Assembly: GCA_022711465.1 (NCBI GenBank)
Contig: JAKLEZ010000008.1
Span: forward strand, 1-64,000
Reading direction: 5' to 3'
Length of the DNA stretch: 64,000 bases
Source of the DNA: Planctomycetota bacterium
Lineage (GTDB): Bacteria > Planctomycetota > Phycisphaerae > UBA1845 > PWPN01
Shown here: in pieces, positions 17,906 to 25,831 of the stretch
Layout: every line of letters begins with the position of its first letter
Numbering within the stretch: position 1 is the first letter of the stretch
Position numbers and translations under genes: made by a program
Notes under the pieces: model-generated
Database searches by the model: none
What the model was told of the DNA's origin: nothing
The model's input: only the letters and a program-made list of their open reading frames with translations

Positions 17906-19150
17906 TCAGAACATCATCCCATGCTGGAAAACGGGATCCGCCGCGATTCCCTCGGGGAGCACCAATGCCGGGGCATTACGGGCCCGGCTTTCGAAACCCA
18001 GCTCCCAGAACAGCGAACGGTAGTGACCCCGCCCCGCGGTCGCAACCAGATAGTCAGCATCCAGATCCACTGCCGCGCGCAGCGCGGCAATGAGCAGGGC
18101 GCGCACCAGCGATATCTCCCCGTCTCCAGCATCCGTCGCCACCTCCTCCGCACCGCCCGGCAGAGCCGTGGACGGCGAGAGCAGAGAACGCCGGGGAGCG
18201 GCCAGTTCCTCGACGAACGCGATACACCGCTTCTCCAGTCGCTCACAGAACACCACCGCCCCTCCCGCGACACGACCATCGAACCGACGAAGAACCAGCA
18301 CGCGGGTATCATTCCACTCCGGATGGCGAGCGTAGCGCCAATCCAGATACTCAGCGGACCAGTCAATCGAGCACGTCGCACCACAGGAAAGCCGCATCGC
18401 CGCAAGGGCCTCCAACTCCTGAATCGCGGGTCCTTCCAGAATCTCGAGTCGGCAGCCGGCCGGTAGCGGCAGCCGCGGACGAATCCCCAGCAGTCGGCAA
18501 CATCCGCCCGCCGCGCGGCCGAGCATCGCCCCAGCCTTGGCTCGCAGCAGCCAACGGACAACTCGGCTTGCGCCCCCCAGGCAAGACCGAATCTCCTGTT
18601 CGGACGTTGCCGGGGCGCGCCATAGTTCTCGGGTCCATTCGACCGGCCGGCATCCGTAGCGGCCAAGCACCGCCCCGGTCTTGTCATTGGCCGTGGTCGC
18701 CAGCGGCACCAGACCCTCGGCGGCGGCCATGAACGCCTGGGCCAGCCTGAGCCCGGCAAAAAAACCACCACGAGCTGTCGCTTCAGGACTCACCACGTAG
18801 TCGGCAACGACCTGGCCGATGCGCCGCGCTGCTCCGACCCGCAAAGGCAAATACACCACCCCGATATGTCCAACCACGACCTCGCCGTCCACCAGGACCC
18901 AACCGGCGGGTCGCTGCCCACGGAATGGACTATCCAGACACTGCCAGCGCCAGCGGCGGAGCCAGCGCTGCAGATCGGAGAGCGTGCCGGGAATCGCAGT
19001 AAGCAGCCTGGCATGAATGGCCGGCCCGTCTTCGGGCCGGACCTCTCTGAGATCAAGTGGCGGCGCGACCGGAGGCGTAGCCGGAGCGACACCAGAGGCG
19101 ACATCGGCACTCGATTCCGCAGAGCAGGTTTCAGCAGCCAGAGCGCTCAT
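17906..19150 (-). CDS. GNAT-family N-acetyltransferase
   Basis: Predicted acyl-CoA-dependent N-acyltransferase of 414 residues. After an Ala/Pro-rich, non-conserved N-terminus (about 1-32), DLREVRPEDGPAIHARL opens a GNAT fold, with VDGEVVVGHIGVVYLPLRV as the central strands and a region around VSPEATARGGFFAGLRLAQAF in the acetyl-CoA-binding position. A second, GNAT-like C-terminal half (DYLVATAGRGHYRSLFWELGF) suggests a double-domain arrangement as in FemAB-like or GCN5-tandem proteins. ATG lies four bases after the stop of the polysaccharide deacetylase gene, so the two are translated together. The likely substrate is a cell-surface sugar or lipid-linked glycan; this is inference from context. 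Confidence 0.72.
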   Translation of the reverse strand: MSALAAETCSAESSADVASGVAPATPPVAPPLDLREVRPEDGPAIHARLLTAIPGTLSDLQRWLRRWRWQCLDSPFRGQRPAGWVLVDGEVVVGHIGVVYLPLRVGAARRIGQVVADYVVSPEATARGGFFAGLRLAQAFMAAAEGLVPLATTANDKTGAVLGRYGCRPVEWTRELWRAPATSEQEIRSCLGGASRVVRWLLRAKAGAMLGRAAGGCCRLLGIRPRLPLPAGCRLEILEGPAIQELEALAAMRLSCGATCSIDWSAEYLDWRYARHPEWNDTRVLVLRRFDGRVAGGAVVFCERLEKRCIAFVEELAAPRRSLLSPSTALPGGAEEVATDAGDGEISLVRALLIAALRAAVDLDADYLVATAGRGHYRSLFWELGFESRARNAPALVLPEGIAADPVFQHGMMF

Positions 19151-19154
19151 GGCA

Positions 19155-20240
19155 TCACCGGATGAATCGCTGCCACAGGACGAAGAGTATCCGACCGACC
19201 GATGGTCCGACGATAAGCCGCGGCAGCCGCATCAGGTTCTGGTTCTGGCAGTAAACGGCGTTCTGCTCGAGCGTCAAGGCACAGTGATAGCCCATCTCGA
19301 GGAGGAGCTGCTCGGTGACCGGTGACATGCTCGCTTCACGGCCGTACGGATACGAGAAGTGCGGACTGTGGGCGCCTACTCGCTGCATGAGCAGCTCGCG
19401 AGCGCCCGCGACTTCATGCAAAACCAGATCCGGGTCCTGAGGGGCAAGGGCTATGTGACTCAGCCCATGACTTCCCACATCGACTCCGGCGGCGATGAGG
19501 TCCTTGACCTGCGCCCAGGTCATCGGACCGAAGTCCGCGTATCGGGCTCGCAGGGTCTGGAGTTCGTCGAGCGAGTACTGGTCGTACAGCTCCTGGAGCC
19601 TGCGCACCCGCACGGGTTCGGGCAGATACCGGCAGGCTTCGCGAATCCTGAAGACCGCGTCCTGACGCTGCTGAGGTGTGTGCAGGTCGAAACGGACCAT
19701 CAGGTTGTCCCAGCAAAAACCAATCTGACGCTGGCTGCCCCGATGAATCAATAGATAGAGGTCGTCAGTCCACTGCCGCCCACCCGTCTCGATGAGCATG
19801 GCGGGCACGAAAGCCGACCAGGGCATTCGCATCGCGGCCATCTCGCCGGCCACCACGCTGTGATGGGTGACGTAACCGTCGTCAAAGGTGATGACCACGC
19901 TCCTGGGCGGTGGCGAACGCCGCTCGCGAATGGCGGCCACTAACTCGGCCAGACCGATCACGTTGAACGAGCGGCGGAGGAGCTTGAGCAACCGGCGGAA
20001 GTGGTGGATTTCCATCGCCTCCGATTCCACCTCGGGGTCACGGCTGTGAGCAATGACACCGTGCAGGCAGAGAATCGCGGCACGATGGGCAATATCCGGA
20101 AGGGAGTTGTGTGCTCGCGTAAGTTCCATGGCCCGACCCAGCCCTCGGCGAATGAGACGGCCCTGCCGCGGGGGTAAGGCCGCGGCTCGACTCTCGGCTC
20201 GCCAGGACAAAGCAGAGAAGACTGTGTGTCGAAGTCGCAT
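19155..20240 (-). CDS. Polysaccharide deacetylase (NodB-homology) family protein
   Basis: Carbohydrate esterase 4-type fold. Motif 1 is VVITFDDGYVTHH (metal/base Asp pair), motif 2 is VGSHGLSHIAL (His-x3-His metal ligands) and motif 3 is FSYPYGREAS. LCLHGV near the N-terminus is also typical. The metal triad appears complete, so activity is plausible. Start is uncertain: the ATG at 20240 gives 361 residues with a basic N-terminus; an ATG at 20129 would remove 37 residues. There is no obvious signal peptide. It sits between the acyltransferase/ACP genes and a GNAT gene, suggesting a role in tailoring a surface glycan. Confidence 0.82.
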   Translation of the reverse strand: MRLRHTVFSALSWRAESRAAALPPRQGRLIRRGLGRAMELTRAHNSLPDIAHRAAILCLHGVIAHSRDPEVESEAMEIHHFRRLLKLLRRSFNVIGLAELVAAIRERRSPPPRSVVITFDDGYVTHHSVVAGEMAAMRMPWSAFVPAMLIETGGRQWTDDLYLLIHRGSQRQIGFCWDNLMVRFDLHTPQQRQDAVFRIREACRYLPEPVRVRRLQELYDQYSLDELQTLRARYADFGPMTWAQVKDLIAAGVDVGSHGLSHIALAPQDPDLVLHEVAGARELLMQRVGAHSPHFSYPYGREASMSPVTEQLLLEMGYHCALTLEQNAVYCQNQNLMRLPRLIVGPSVGRILFVLWQRFIR

Positions 20241-20420
20241 AAGGTCTTGTGAAGACGTACGTTATGCCTCACTGGCCCAAGGCCGGCCGTAGCTGACCGG
20301 CGACGACACACCCAGCCCGCACGGACCGACCCAGGCTTCATGCTTGTTATCGGATGGTGCGGATCGAAGGTCGCGATAACGGTCGATGGAATCGACTCGA
20401 ACGGAGCGGTCGCCCAGTTA

Positions 20421-21614
20421 TCAGACGTCGAGGCTCTCGAGGGCGAGCCGGGCGGCATCCAAAGCAGCGGCAGCCTCCCAGCCGTCCATCAGACCGTGGT
20501 CGTAGGACAGGCACAAGGTCATCTCCGCCCGGACGGCGAGTTGACCGTCGCGAACCGTGGCTGTCTGACGAACCGCTCCGGCGGTCAGAATGGCCGACTG
20601 ATAGGCGTTCTGCAGCCCGACGTGGAACCTGACCGGCTGATCGGCGAGAGCGGACACCGTCATGCACGCTCCCAGCTGGTCGGCGGGCTTGAGCTGGCCG
20701 CGGAAGACGGCCATGCTCAGAGCAACACACTGGCGAGCAAGGTCCTCAAGGGACTGGCTGTCCACCGACCGAACCACGGGCGTGAACAAGCGGCCGTCGG
20801 GACTACGGGCCGTAAAGGCGATCGCCGGGGTATGGTAGCTGAACACCTTCCGCCCGAGCCGAAACGACGCCAGTGGGGGGACGGCGCGAACAGCGGCGAC
20901 GGCCGCATGGAGCAGGAACGGAATTGGCCCGGTGACAAGCCCTGCCTGGCGCCGAGCATCCAGCCAGCGTCCAGCCGCGGTCATGTCCACGTCCATGTTG
21001 ACGAAGGCGTTTACCAGCCGGGATTGGGTAACGGTCAGATGGCGGGCCACGGACCACTGGTGATCCGACAGTTCGGGGCCATGATCGACAAGCGGCGCCA
21101 AGAGCGGTGGAAGTTCGCCCCCGTCCGGCCGGGTGGACTCGCACCCGGGGACTGGGTGTTCGGCCAGGTAGCGCTCCACGTCCTCGCGACGAATCCTTCC
21201 CGGGGCACCCACCTGGGCCAGGTCCACACCGTGTCGGCGAGCCAGTTCAATCGCTCCGGCTGTGGCATCAACGGCTGTTTCCAGGCCCCGAGAACCAGCG
21301 TTCGACGGCTCCGCAACCCGAGGGCGGGCGGCGAGATGCTGCTCGATTGCCTCCAAGGAGGGTCCAAGGAAACCGATCGTCTGGCCGATGGCGACCACCT
21401 CGCCGACCTCCACGATCGGCCGGAAGATGCCGCTGGCCGGCGAAGGCATATCCCCTACCGACTTGCTGGTCTCGACCTCGCAAAGCGGCTGCCCCTCGAC
21501 CGCCTGTCCCCCGTCGGGCACATGCCAGCCCAGCAGTATCACCTCCTCGTCATTGACGTTGACCTGCGGCATGGTGACCGCGACGACGCCGGGAACCGAG
21601 TCAGCTGGGCTCAC
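20421..21614 (-). CDS. 2-oxoacid dehydrogenase E2-type acyltransferase
   Basis: A complete E2 architecture in 397 residues. The lipoyl domain has its attachment Lys51 in CEVETSKSVGDMPSPASG; a peripheral-subunit-binding-like segment (about 117-153, AIELARRHGVDLAQVGAPGR) follows; the catalytic CAT-fold domain ends with LSYDHGLMDGWEAA, where His373 and Asp377 match the HxxxDG active site. The GTG at 21614 overlaps the ACP stop in GTGA, which decides the start; a frame extending to 21749 would run inside the ACP gene. No E1 or E3 gene is nearby. Coupling to an acyl carrier protein suggests that this E2 may move acyl groups in a specialised pathway rather than in pyruvate dehydrogenase. Confidence 0.85.
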   Translation of the reverse strand: MSPADSVPGVVAVTMPQVNVNDEEVILLGWHVPDGGQAVEGQPLCEVETSKSVGDMPSPASGIFRPIVEVGEVVAIGQTIGFLGPSLEAIEQHLAARPRVAEPSNAGSRGLETAVDATAGAIELARRHGVDLAQVGAPGRIRREDVERYLAEHPVPGCESTRPDGGELPPLLAPLVDHGPELSDHQWSVARHLTVTQSRLVNAFVNMDVDMTAAGRWLDARRQAGLVTGPIPFLLHAAVAAVRAVPPLASFRLGRKVFSYHTPAIAFTARSPDGRLFTPVVRSVDSQSLEDLARQCVALSMAVFRGQLKPADQLGACMTVSALADQPVRFHVGLQNAYQSAILTAGAVRQTATVRDGQLAVRAEMTLCLSYDHGLMDGWEAAAALDAARLALESLDV

Positions 21615-21859
21615 TTGACCCCCTTGGCTGCCAGCCGCTCGAGGATCATGGCCACACTGCCCAGGGTCACGATCTCGTCGTTGTCGAAGGTGATCTTGAA
21701 GGTCTTCTCCAACTCGAGGATCAATGACAGGTGGGTCACCGACGTCCACGCGGACAACTGGACGGCAGTGGTCAGTTCGGTGATCGACGAGACCGCGGCA
21801 TCATCCAGTTTCATCGCACGGGCCATGCACTGGCGGACGATGTCGAGATGAGGAGTCAT
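21611..21859 (-). CDS. Acyl carrier protein
   Basis: Small acidic four-helix carrier of 82 residues. The phosphopantetheine serine is Ser40 in SAWTSVTHLSLILELEKTF, which aligns with the usual DSL motif although the Asp is replaced by Thr. The rest (FKITFDNDEIVTLGSVAMILERL) is ACP-like helix III-IV. ATG 21859 is preferred; a TTG two codons earlier is possible. The stop overlaps the GTG of the E2-type acyltransferase gene, so the two are made together. It is more like carrier proteins of secondary or surface-glycan pathways than like FabD/AcpP-linked fatty-acid ACP, which is judged from sequence character only. Confidence 0.85.
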   Translation of the reverse strand: MTPHLDIVRQCMARAMKLDDAAVSSITELTTAVQLSAWTSVTHLSLILELEKTFKITFDNDEIVTLGSVAMILERLAAKGVK

Positions 21860-21956
21860 GGACAACTCTTAGCGTTCAGCCATCAGTCATCCGGGCGAAC
21901 ACGCGTCCGCCCTGGTCGTCATCAGTCACTGGAAGACCATGAACTCGGACCGCTTC

Positions 21957-23114
21957 TCAATCCAGCCACTGCTTGCGGTCCTTGATCTTCATCGGCACGT
22001 ACTCTCCGGTCAAGTAAGTCAGCCGCTTGTTGAGGAGGGCTTCGACCTCCATCTTGAAGCCGTTCTGCATCATCTTGCGGATCTCCCTTTCCCAGTCGCG
22101 CTTGCCCTTGAACCAGGGATAGGAGAGGATCTGCTTGGCCCGCTTCACGTCCTGGTCGTTGAGGCCGATCTTGACGTCGTCGCTGAGACCGCATCGCTCA
22201 TAGTCGAAACTGGAGACGCCGATGAAGACCGCCTGAGGCACGGCCATGCGCTGGCTCTCGTAAGCCAAGTTGATCGAGCCCTGCTTGATGACCGAGTAGA
22301 TGTAGTACCCCCAGGGATCGTTATCCAGCAGGCAATACACCGGAAGCTTGAGCTCATCGTGCATCCGGCGGAGGAGTCGGCGCATGCCCCGCGCGGGCTG
22401 GCCGCCGCCATGAGTCACAACGCAGTGGTGCTTCTCGTGGTAGCGATCCTCGTAGAAACGGCGCCAGACGGTGTCCTTTTCAACATGGAGGATGTACTTG
22501 GCGGTACACTTTTTGAACTGAACCACGCCCGGCTCGACGATGCTTGGCACCGGGTAACCGGCCGAGCCCATCTTCATGCAGTCCAGGGTGTTGCCGTCGT
22601 CGACCAGCGTAATCGGTCCGACCAAGTTGCCGCGGTTGCTGGCGTAGACGTGCAGTTCCTCGCGCAGCGTGTCAATGCAGACCTCGAGATCCTCGATAAT
22701 CGGATCGGACTCCTCCTGGTCGTTGAAGGTCTTCTCCTTGGTCCCCGCGACGTCGTGCTTGGCAAGGTAGTAGAGCGAACGAATTGAGGCGGTCTTGTTC
22801 TCCTCAATCAAGGTCTTGCACTGGGCGGCAATGAGCAGAGTCTGCATGAACTTCTTGGCCATGCTCTTGTCGAAGAAGTGCCGCGACTGCGTGGCCCCGC
22901 CCATCTCGATGATCGCCCGCTTGGGATCGAAACGGACGTTGGAGAGAGCCCGGATGGGGATGTCGAAGTTCGGGTCCTTCTTCCTGGCCGCGGCGGCGAT
23001 GACCATCTCGGCGAGGCTCTCGATTTTCTTGGTCGTGACCGCAGCCTCGGAACCAGTGCGAGTGGTCCGCCGATCCGTGCCGGTTTTCCCGGGCGTCGTC
23101 TGTTTCTTCGCCAA
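21957..23114 (-). CDS. top6A: DNA topoisomerase VI subunit A (Spo11-like)
   Basis: Catalytic subunit of type IIB topoisomerase. The winged-helix (CAP) domain carries the active-site tyrosine in ASIRSLYYLAKH (Tyr115/116). The Toprim domain follows with Glu212 in HVEKDTVW and the metal-binding Asp264/Asp266 in CLLDNDPWGY. The start is taken as TTG 23114, because AAGGAGGAG lies just upstream at 23120-23128; the longer frame to 23234 adds 40 Arg/Gly/Pro-rich residues without a comparable ribosome site. The resulting 385 residues match archaeal Top6A length, with a basic Lys/Thr/Arg tail of about 30 residues in front. Topo VI is archaeal/plant-typical and only sporadic in bacteria. The partner is at 25832-27889. 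Confidence 0.93.
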   Translation of the reverse strand: MAKKQTTPGKTGTDRRTTRTGSEAAVTTKKIESLAEMVIAAAARKKDPNFDIPIRALSNVRFDPKRAIIEMGGATQSRHFFDKSMAKKFMQTLLIAAQCKTLIEENKTASIRSLYYLAKHDVAGTKEKTFNDQEESDPIIEDLEVCIDTLREELHVYASNRGNLVGPITLVDDGNTLDCMKMGSAGYPVPSIVEPGVVQFKKCTAKYILHVEKDTVWRRFYEDRYHEKHHCVVTHGGGQPARGMRRLLRRMHDELKLPVYCLLDNDPWGYYIYSVIKQGSINLAYESQRMAVPQAVFIGVSSFDYERCGLSDDVKIGLNDQDVKRAKQILSYPWFKGKRDWEREIRKMMQNGFKMEVEALLNKRLTYLTGEYVPMKIKDRKQWLD

Positions 23115-23911
23115 TGGGGCTCCTCCTTGAGCGTTAGAGTTCGTGCCGCGCCCTGGGCACGTTCTTGCCCGCCGTCCGTCCGGAGCGCCTCCTCGTGCCC
23201 GCTTTGGAGCGCGCGTGATGCGCTCCCGGGCCACCCGAACGGTACGGCGATCAGGCGAATCGTGATACCGATGATCACGCTCCGGGTGGCTATTATACCC
23301 ACCTCATCACCGGGGTGAATGAGCCCGGGATTCCCGAGGCAGGCTCGCTCAGGAAGCACTCCTCTCCACGGCCATCAGCGCTGCCCCAGAAACGCGGACA
23401 AGGAGCGGCATAGGAGCACGCTCCGGGGGTGGTCGCGGATCCACGGTCGGGCCGACGGCGTTCAAGGGTCCGCATTCGCTCCCGCTCCTGACGGAACAGC
23501 ACCCCAGACGTCGAGCAAGGATGATTGACCTTGACTCAATTCGGTCTGGCTTTATAATGCAGGAAGAGTAGGCTGGCTGTGGTGAGGCTGACAGCCTAAG
23601 GCGGAGATATGACGGCGGCCTCCGGGAGGGAGTGCCGGTCTACCTGCAGGCCGGCAAGCGAGGGGGCACCGGCCGGCGGCATCCTGTGTGGTTTCTGTGC
23701 CGCGTCTCGTGCGGGTCGCGTGGCGTGCTGCCTGCCCCATGGGCGGCGGCAATGCTTAGCCACCGTCCGTGACCGGGAATGTCGAACGCGACGCCCGGCC
23801 CGGGGGCAGGTCTGCGCCGACGACTCGCGGCCATGGCGCCGTCCGACGAGACCGGCCCGCCAGAGGCTGGGTAGCCTGCACCTCGGCGACTCCCCGCATG
23901 GAGGAGACTCG
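23115..23911. other. Divergent regulatory region between top6A and the discoidin/dockerin gene
   Basis: About 800 bp without a convincing gene. Toward the left it holds the strong TTG-associated ribosome site of top6A and a minus-strand TATAAT at 23292-23297 (no good -35). Toward the right it has a strong promoter (23531-23558) and a GC-rich leader of nearly 350 nt before the ATG at 23912. A frame open from 23609 through the leader has an Arg/Cys-rich, non-protein-like composition. No known riboswitch motif was recognised. Confidence 0.5.
23531..23558 (+). promoter_or_regulatory. Sigma-70-type promoter of the discoidin/dockerin gene
   Basis: TTGACT (23531-23536), a 16-nt spacer and a perfect TATAAT (23553-23558). 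Transcription would start near 23565 and give a leader of about 345 nt before the ATG at 23912. The match is strong for such GC-rich DNA. Confidence 0.65.
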
Positions 23912-25714
23912 ATGAATGGGGCGGCAAGAGCAGTCGCGTTCTGCGGTCTGATGGCCCCGCTGGTTTATGCGGCAAGTGCCTGGGCCGCACCGCTGCTGAC
24001 CCCCGGCGATTTCGTCATCGCGATCGACCTTGATCCGGACGGCACGACCAGCAGATATCCGGCCAAGGAGGCGCCGGCGATGGCGTGCGACGCCCTCCTG
24101 AACACCAAGTATCTGAACTACTCCATGGAGAACTCGGGGCTCATCATCACGCCGGCATCGGGGCCGTCGATTGTCCAGAGCATCCGATTCTCGACTGCAA
24201 ACGATCATGAGGAACGCGATCCCGCTTCGTACGAGCTCTATGGGACCAACGCCGCGATTACCAGCACCGACAACAGCGACGGTGAACAGGAGAGCTGGAC
24301 GTTGATCGCGTCGGGAACGCTGGCACTTCCCAGTGCAAGACAGGCGGTCGATCGGGCGATGGATTTCACCAACACCGCCAGCTACACCTCGTACAAGGTC
24401 ATCTTCCCCACACTCAAGCGCATCACCACGCCCAACTCCATGCAGATCGCCGAGATCGAGTTGTTTACCGGCGCCGGAGGAACCGGCAACCCCGTGCTCG
24501 GCGCCGGCGGAACAGTCCTGGGCATCGACCGCGATCTCCTGCCACAGAGCTCATACCCGGCAGGCGAGGTTCCGGCATTCGCCATCGACAATCGGCCCAA
24601 CAAGTACCTGAATTACGGCAAGGCCAACACCGGCCTGATCGTGGCCCCCTGGGTCGGTCCGACCATGGTCACGTCCCTGCAGATCATGACTGCCAACGAT
24701 GACGTCAACCGAGACCCCTCGACTTACGCTCTGTACGGCACCAACGATGCGATTCTGAGCACGGACAACAGCCGGGGCAACAGGGAAAACTGGACGCTGA
24801 TCGCCGCCGGTGATCTGACCCTTCCGGCCGACCGCAACGTTCTGGCGCCGGCAGTGACGTTCGAGAACGCCATGCCCTATCTCGCCTATCGCCTGGTGTT
24901 TCCGACGCTGCGCGACGCGGTGGCCGCCAACTCCATGCAGATCGGCGAAGTCCGGTTCTTCGGGACGGTGATCGAGGCATTGCCCACCCCCCTCCTGGCC
25001 CCCGGCGATCCGATCCTCGCAGTCGACTCGGACCTAGACACCTCAATGAGCAGCTATCCTGAGGCCGAGACACCAAGCTGCGCCATCGACCGCTCGCTGG
25101 CCAAATACCTCAACTTCGGCATGGCGAACTCGGGCTTCATTGTCACGCCCGCGGCCGGCCGGACGATCGTCAACACGATTCGGATGACCAGCGCCAACGA
25201 CTGGAGCGCCCGCGACCCCATCATGTGGACGCTGTACGGCACCCTGGACGCGGTGGCCAGCACCGACAACAGCCATGGCGACGCAGAGCAATGGACGCTG
25301 ATTGCATCCGGTGCAAGCGGTCTGTCGACCGACCGCAACCGCCTGGGAGCACCAGTTTCCTTCGGGAATACCGCGGCATACGACTCCTACAAGCTGGTCT
25401 TCAGCCAACTGCGCGACCCGGGAACGGCCAACTCCGTGCAGGTGGCCGAGATCCAGTTCTACGGCACCATCCTGGGCTGCCCAGCACCTTTCGCCGATGC
25501 CGACGGGGACGGCGATGTCGATCAGGTGGACTTCGGCGAATACCAGGCCTGCTTCACCGGCCAGGGCGGCGCCAACTCGACCTACGAATGCCGGTGCTTC
25601 GACCGGGACAACGACGGCGACATCGACATCGTGGACTTCGCTAAGTTCCAGAAGTGCGCGACCGGACCGGCGGTCACCTGGACCCAGGATCTCCTGCCGG
25701 ACTGCGCCCCGTGA
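23912..25714 (+). CDS. Secreted protein with three discoidin-like modules and dockerin-like tail
   Basis: A 600-residue exported protein. Residues 1-24 form a signal peptide ending in SAWA-A; GGAGGAG 6-7 bases upstream fixes ATG 23912 and rejects the longer frame from 23609. Three tandem modules of about 150-165 residues follow, each with the same landmarks: SxYPxxExP, KYLNxGxxNxGxIV, TANDxxxRDP, LYGTxxAxxSTDNS, WTLIAxG and ANSxQxAExxFFG. The pattern fits carbohydrate-binding F5/8 type C (discoidin) modules. The C-terminus has two dockerin-like loops, DADGDGDVDQVDF and DRDNDGDIDIVDF, like the protein at the left edge. No catalytic domain is visible, so it is probably a surface binding protein. 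Confidence 0.85.
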   Translation: MNGAARAVAFCGLMAPLVYAASAWAAPLLTPGDFVIAIDLDPDGTTSRYPAKEAPAMACDALLNTKYLNYSMENSGLIITPASGPSIVQSIRFSTANDHEERDPASYELYGTNAAITSTDNSDGEQESWTLIASGTLALPSARQAVDRAMDFTNTASYTSYKVIFPTLKRITTPNSMQIAEIELFTGAGGTGNPVLGAGGTVLGIDRDLLPQSSYPAGEVPAFAIDNRPNKYLNYGKANTGLIVAPWVGPTMVTSLQIMTANDDVNRDPSTYALYGTNDAILSTDNSRGNRENWTLIAAGDLTLPADRNVLAPAVTFENAMPYLAYRLVFPTLRDAVAANSMQIGEVRFFGTVIEALPTPLLAPGDPILAVDSDLDTSMSSYPEAETPSCAIDRSLAKYLNFGMANSGFIVTPAAGRTIVNTIRMTSANDWSARDPIMWTLYGTLDAVASTDNSHGDAEQWTLIASGASGLSTDRNRLGAPVSFGNTAAYDSYKLVFSQLRDPGTANSVQVAEIQFYGTILGCPAPFADADGDGDVDQVDFGEYQACFTGQGGANSTYECRCFDRDNDGDIDIVDFAKFQKCATGPAVTWTQDLLPDCAP

Positions 25715-25722
25715 TGATCGGG

Positions 25723-25740
25723 CCGGCCGACAGCGGCCGG
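25723..25740. terminator. Possible bidirectional terminator hairpin
   Basis: Perfect 7-bp stem CCGGCCG-ACAG-CGGCCGG between the convergent stops of the discoidin gene and top6B. There is no T-tract on either strand, so function as a terminator is only suggested by position. Confidence 0.3.
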
Positions 25741-25831
25741 ACGGGCGGACGGAAGGCCACCGGCGGTGCGTGCCACCCGTGGCCGCTCGTCATGGTCTTC
25801 GATCACCGAACCGGGGTCCCCGCACCGGGCT

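Noticed and set aside
23609..23911. N-terminal extension of the discoidin/dockerin protein
   Set aside because: Arg/Cys-rich, not protein-like; a clear signal peptide and GGAGGAG define ATG 23912.
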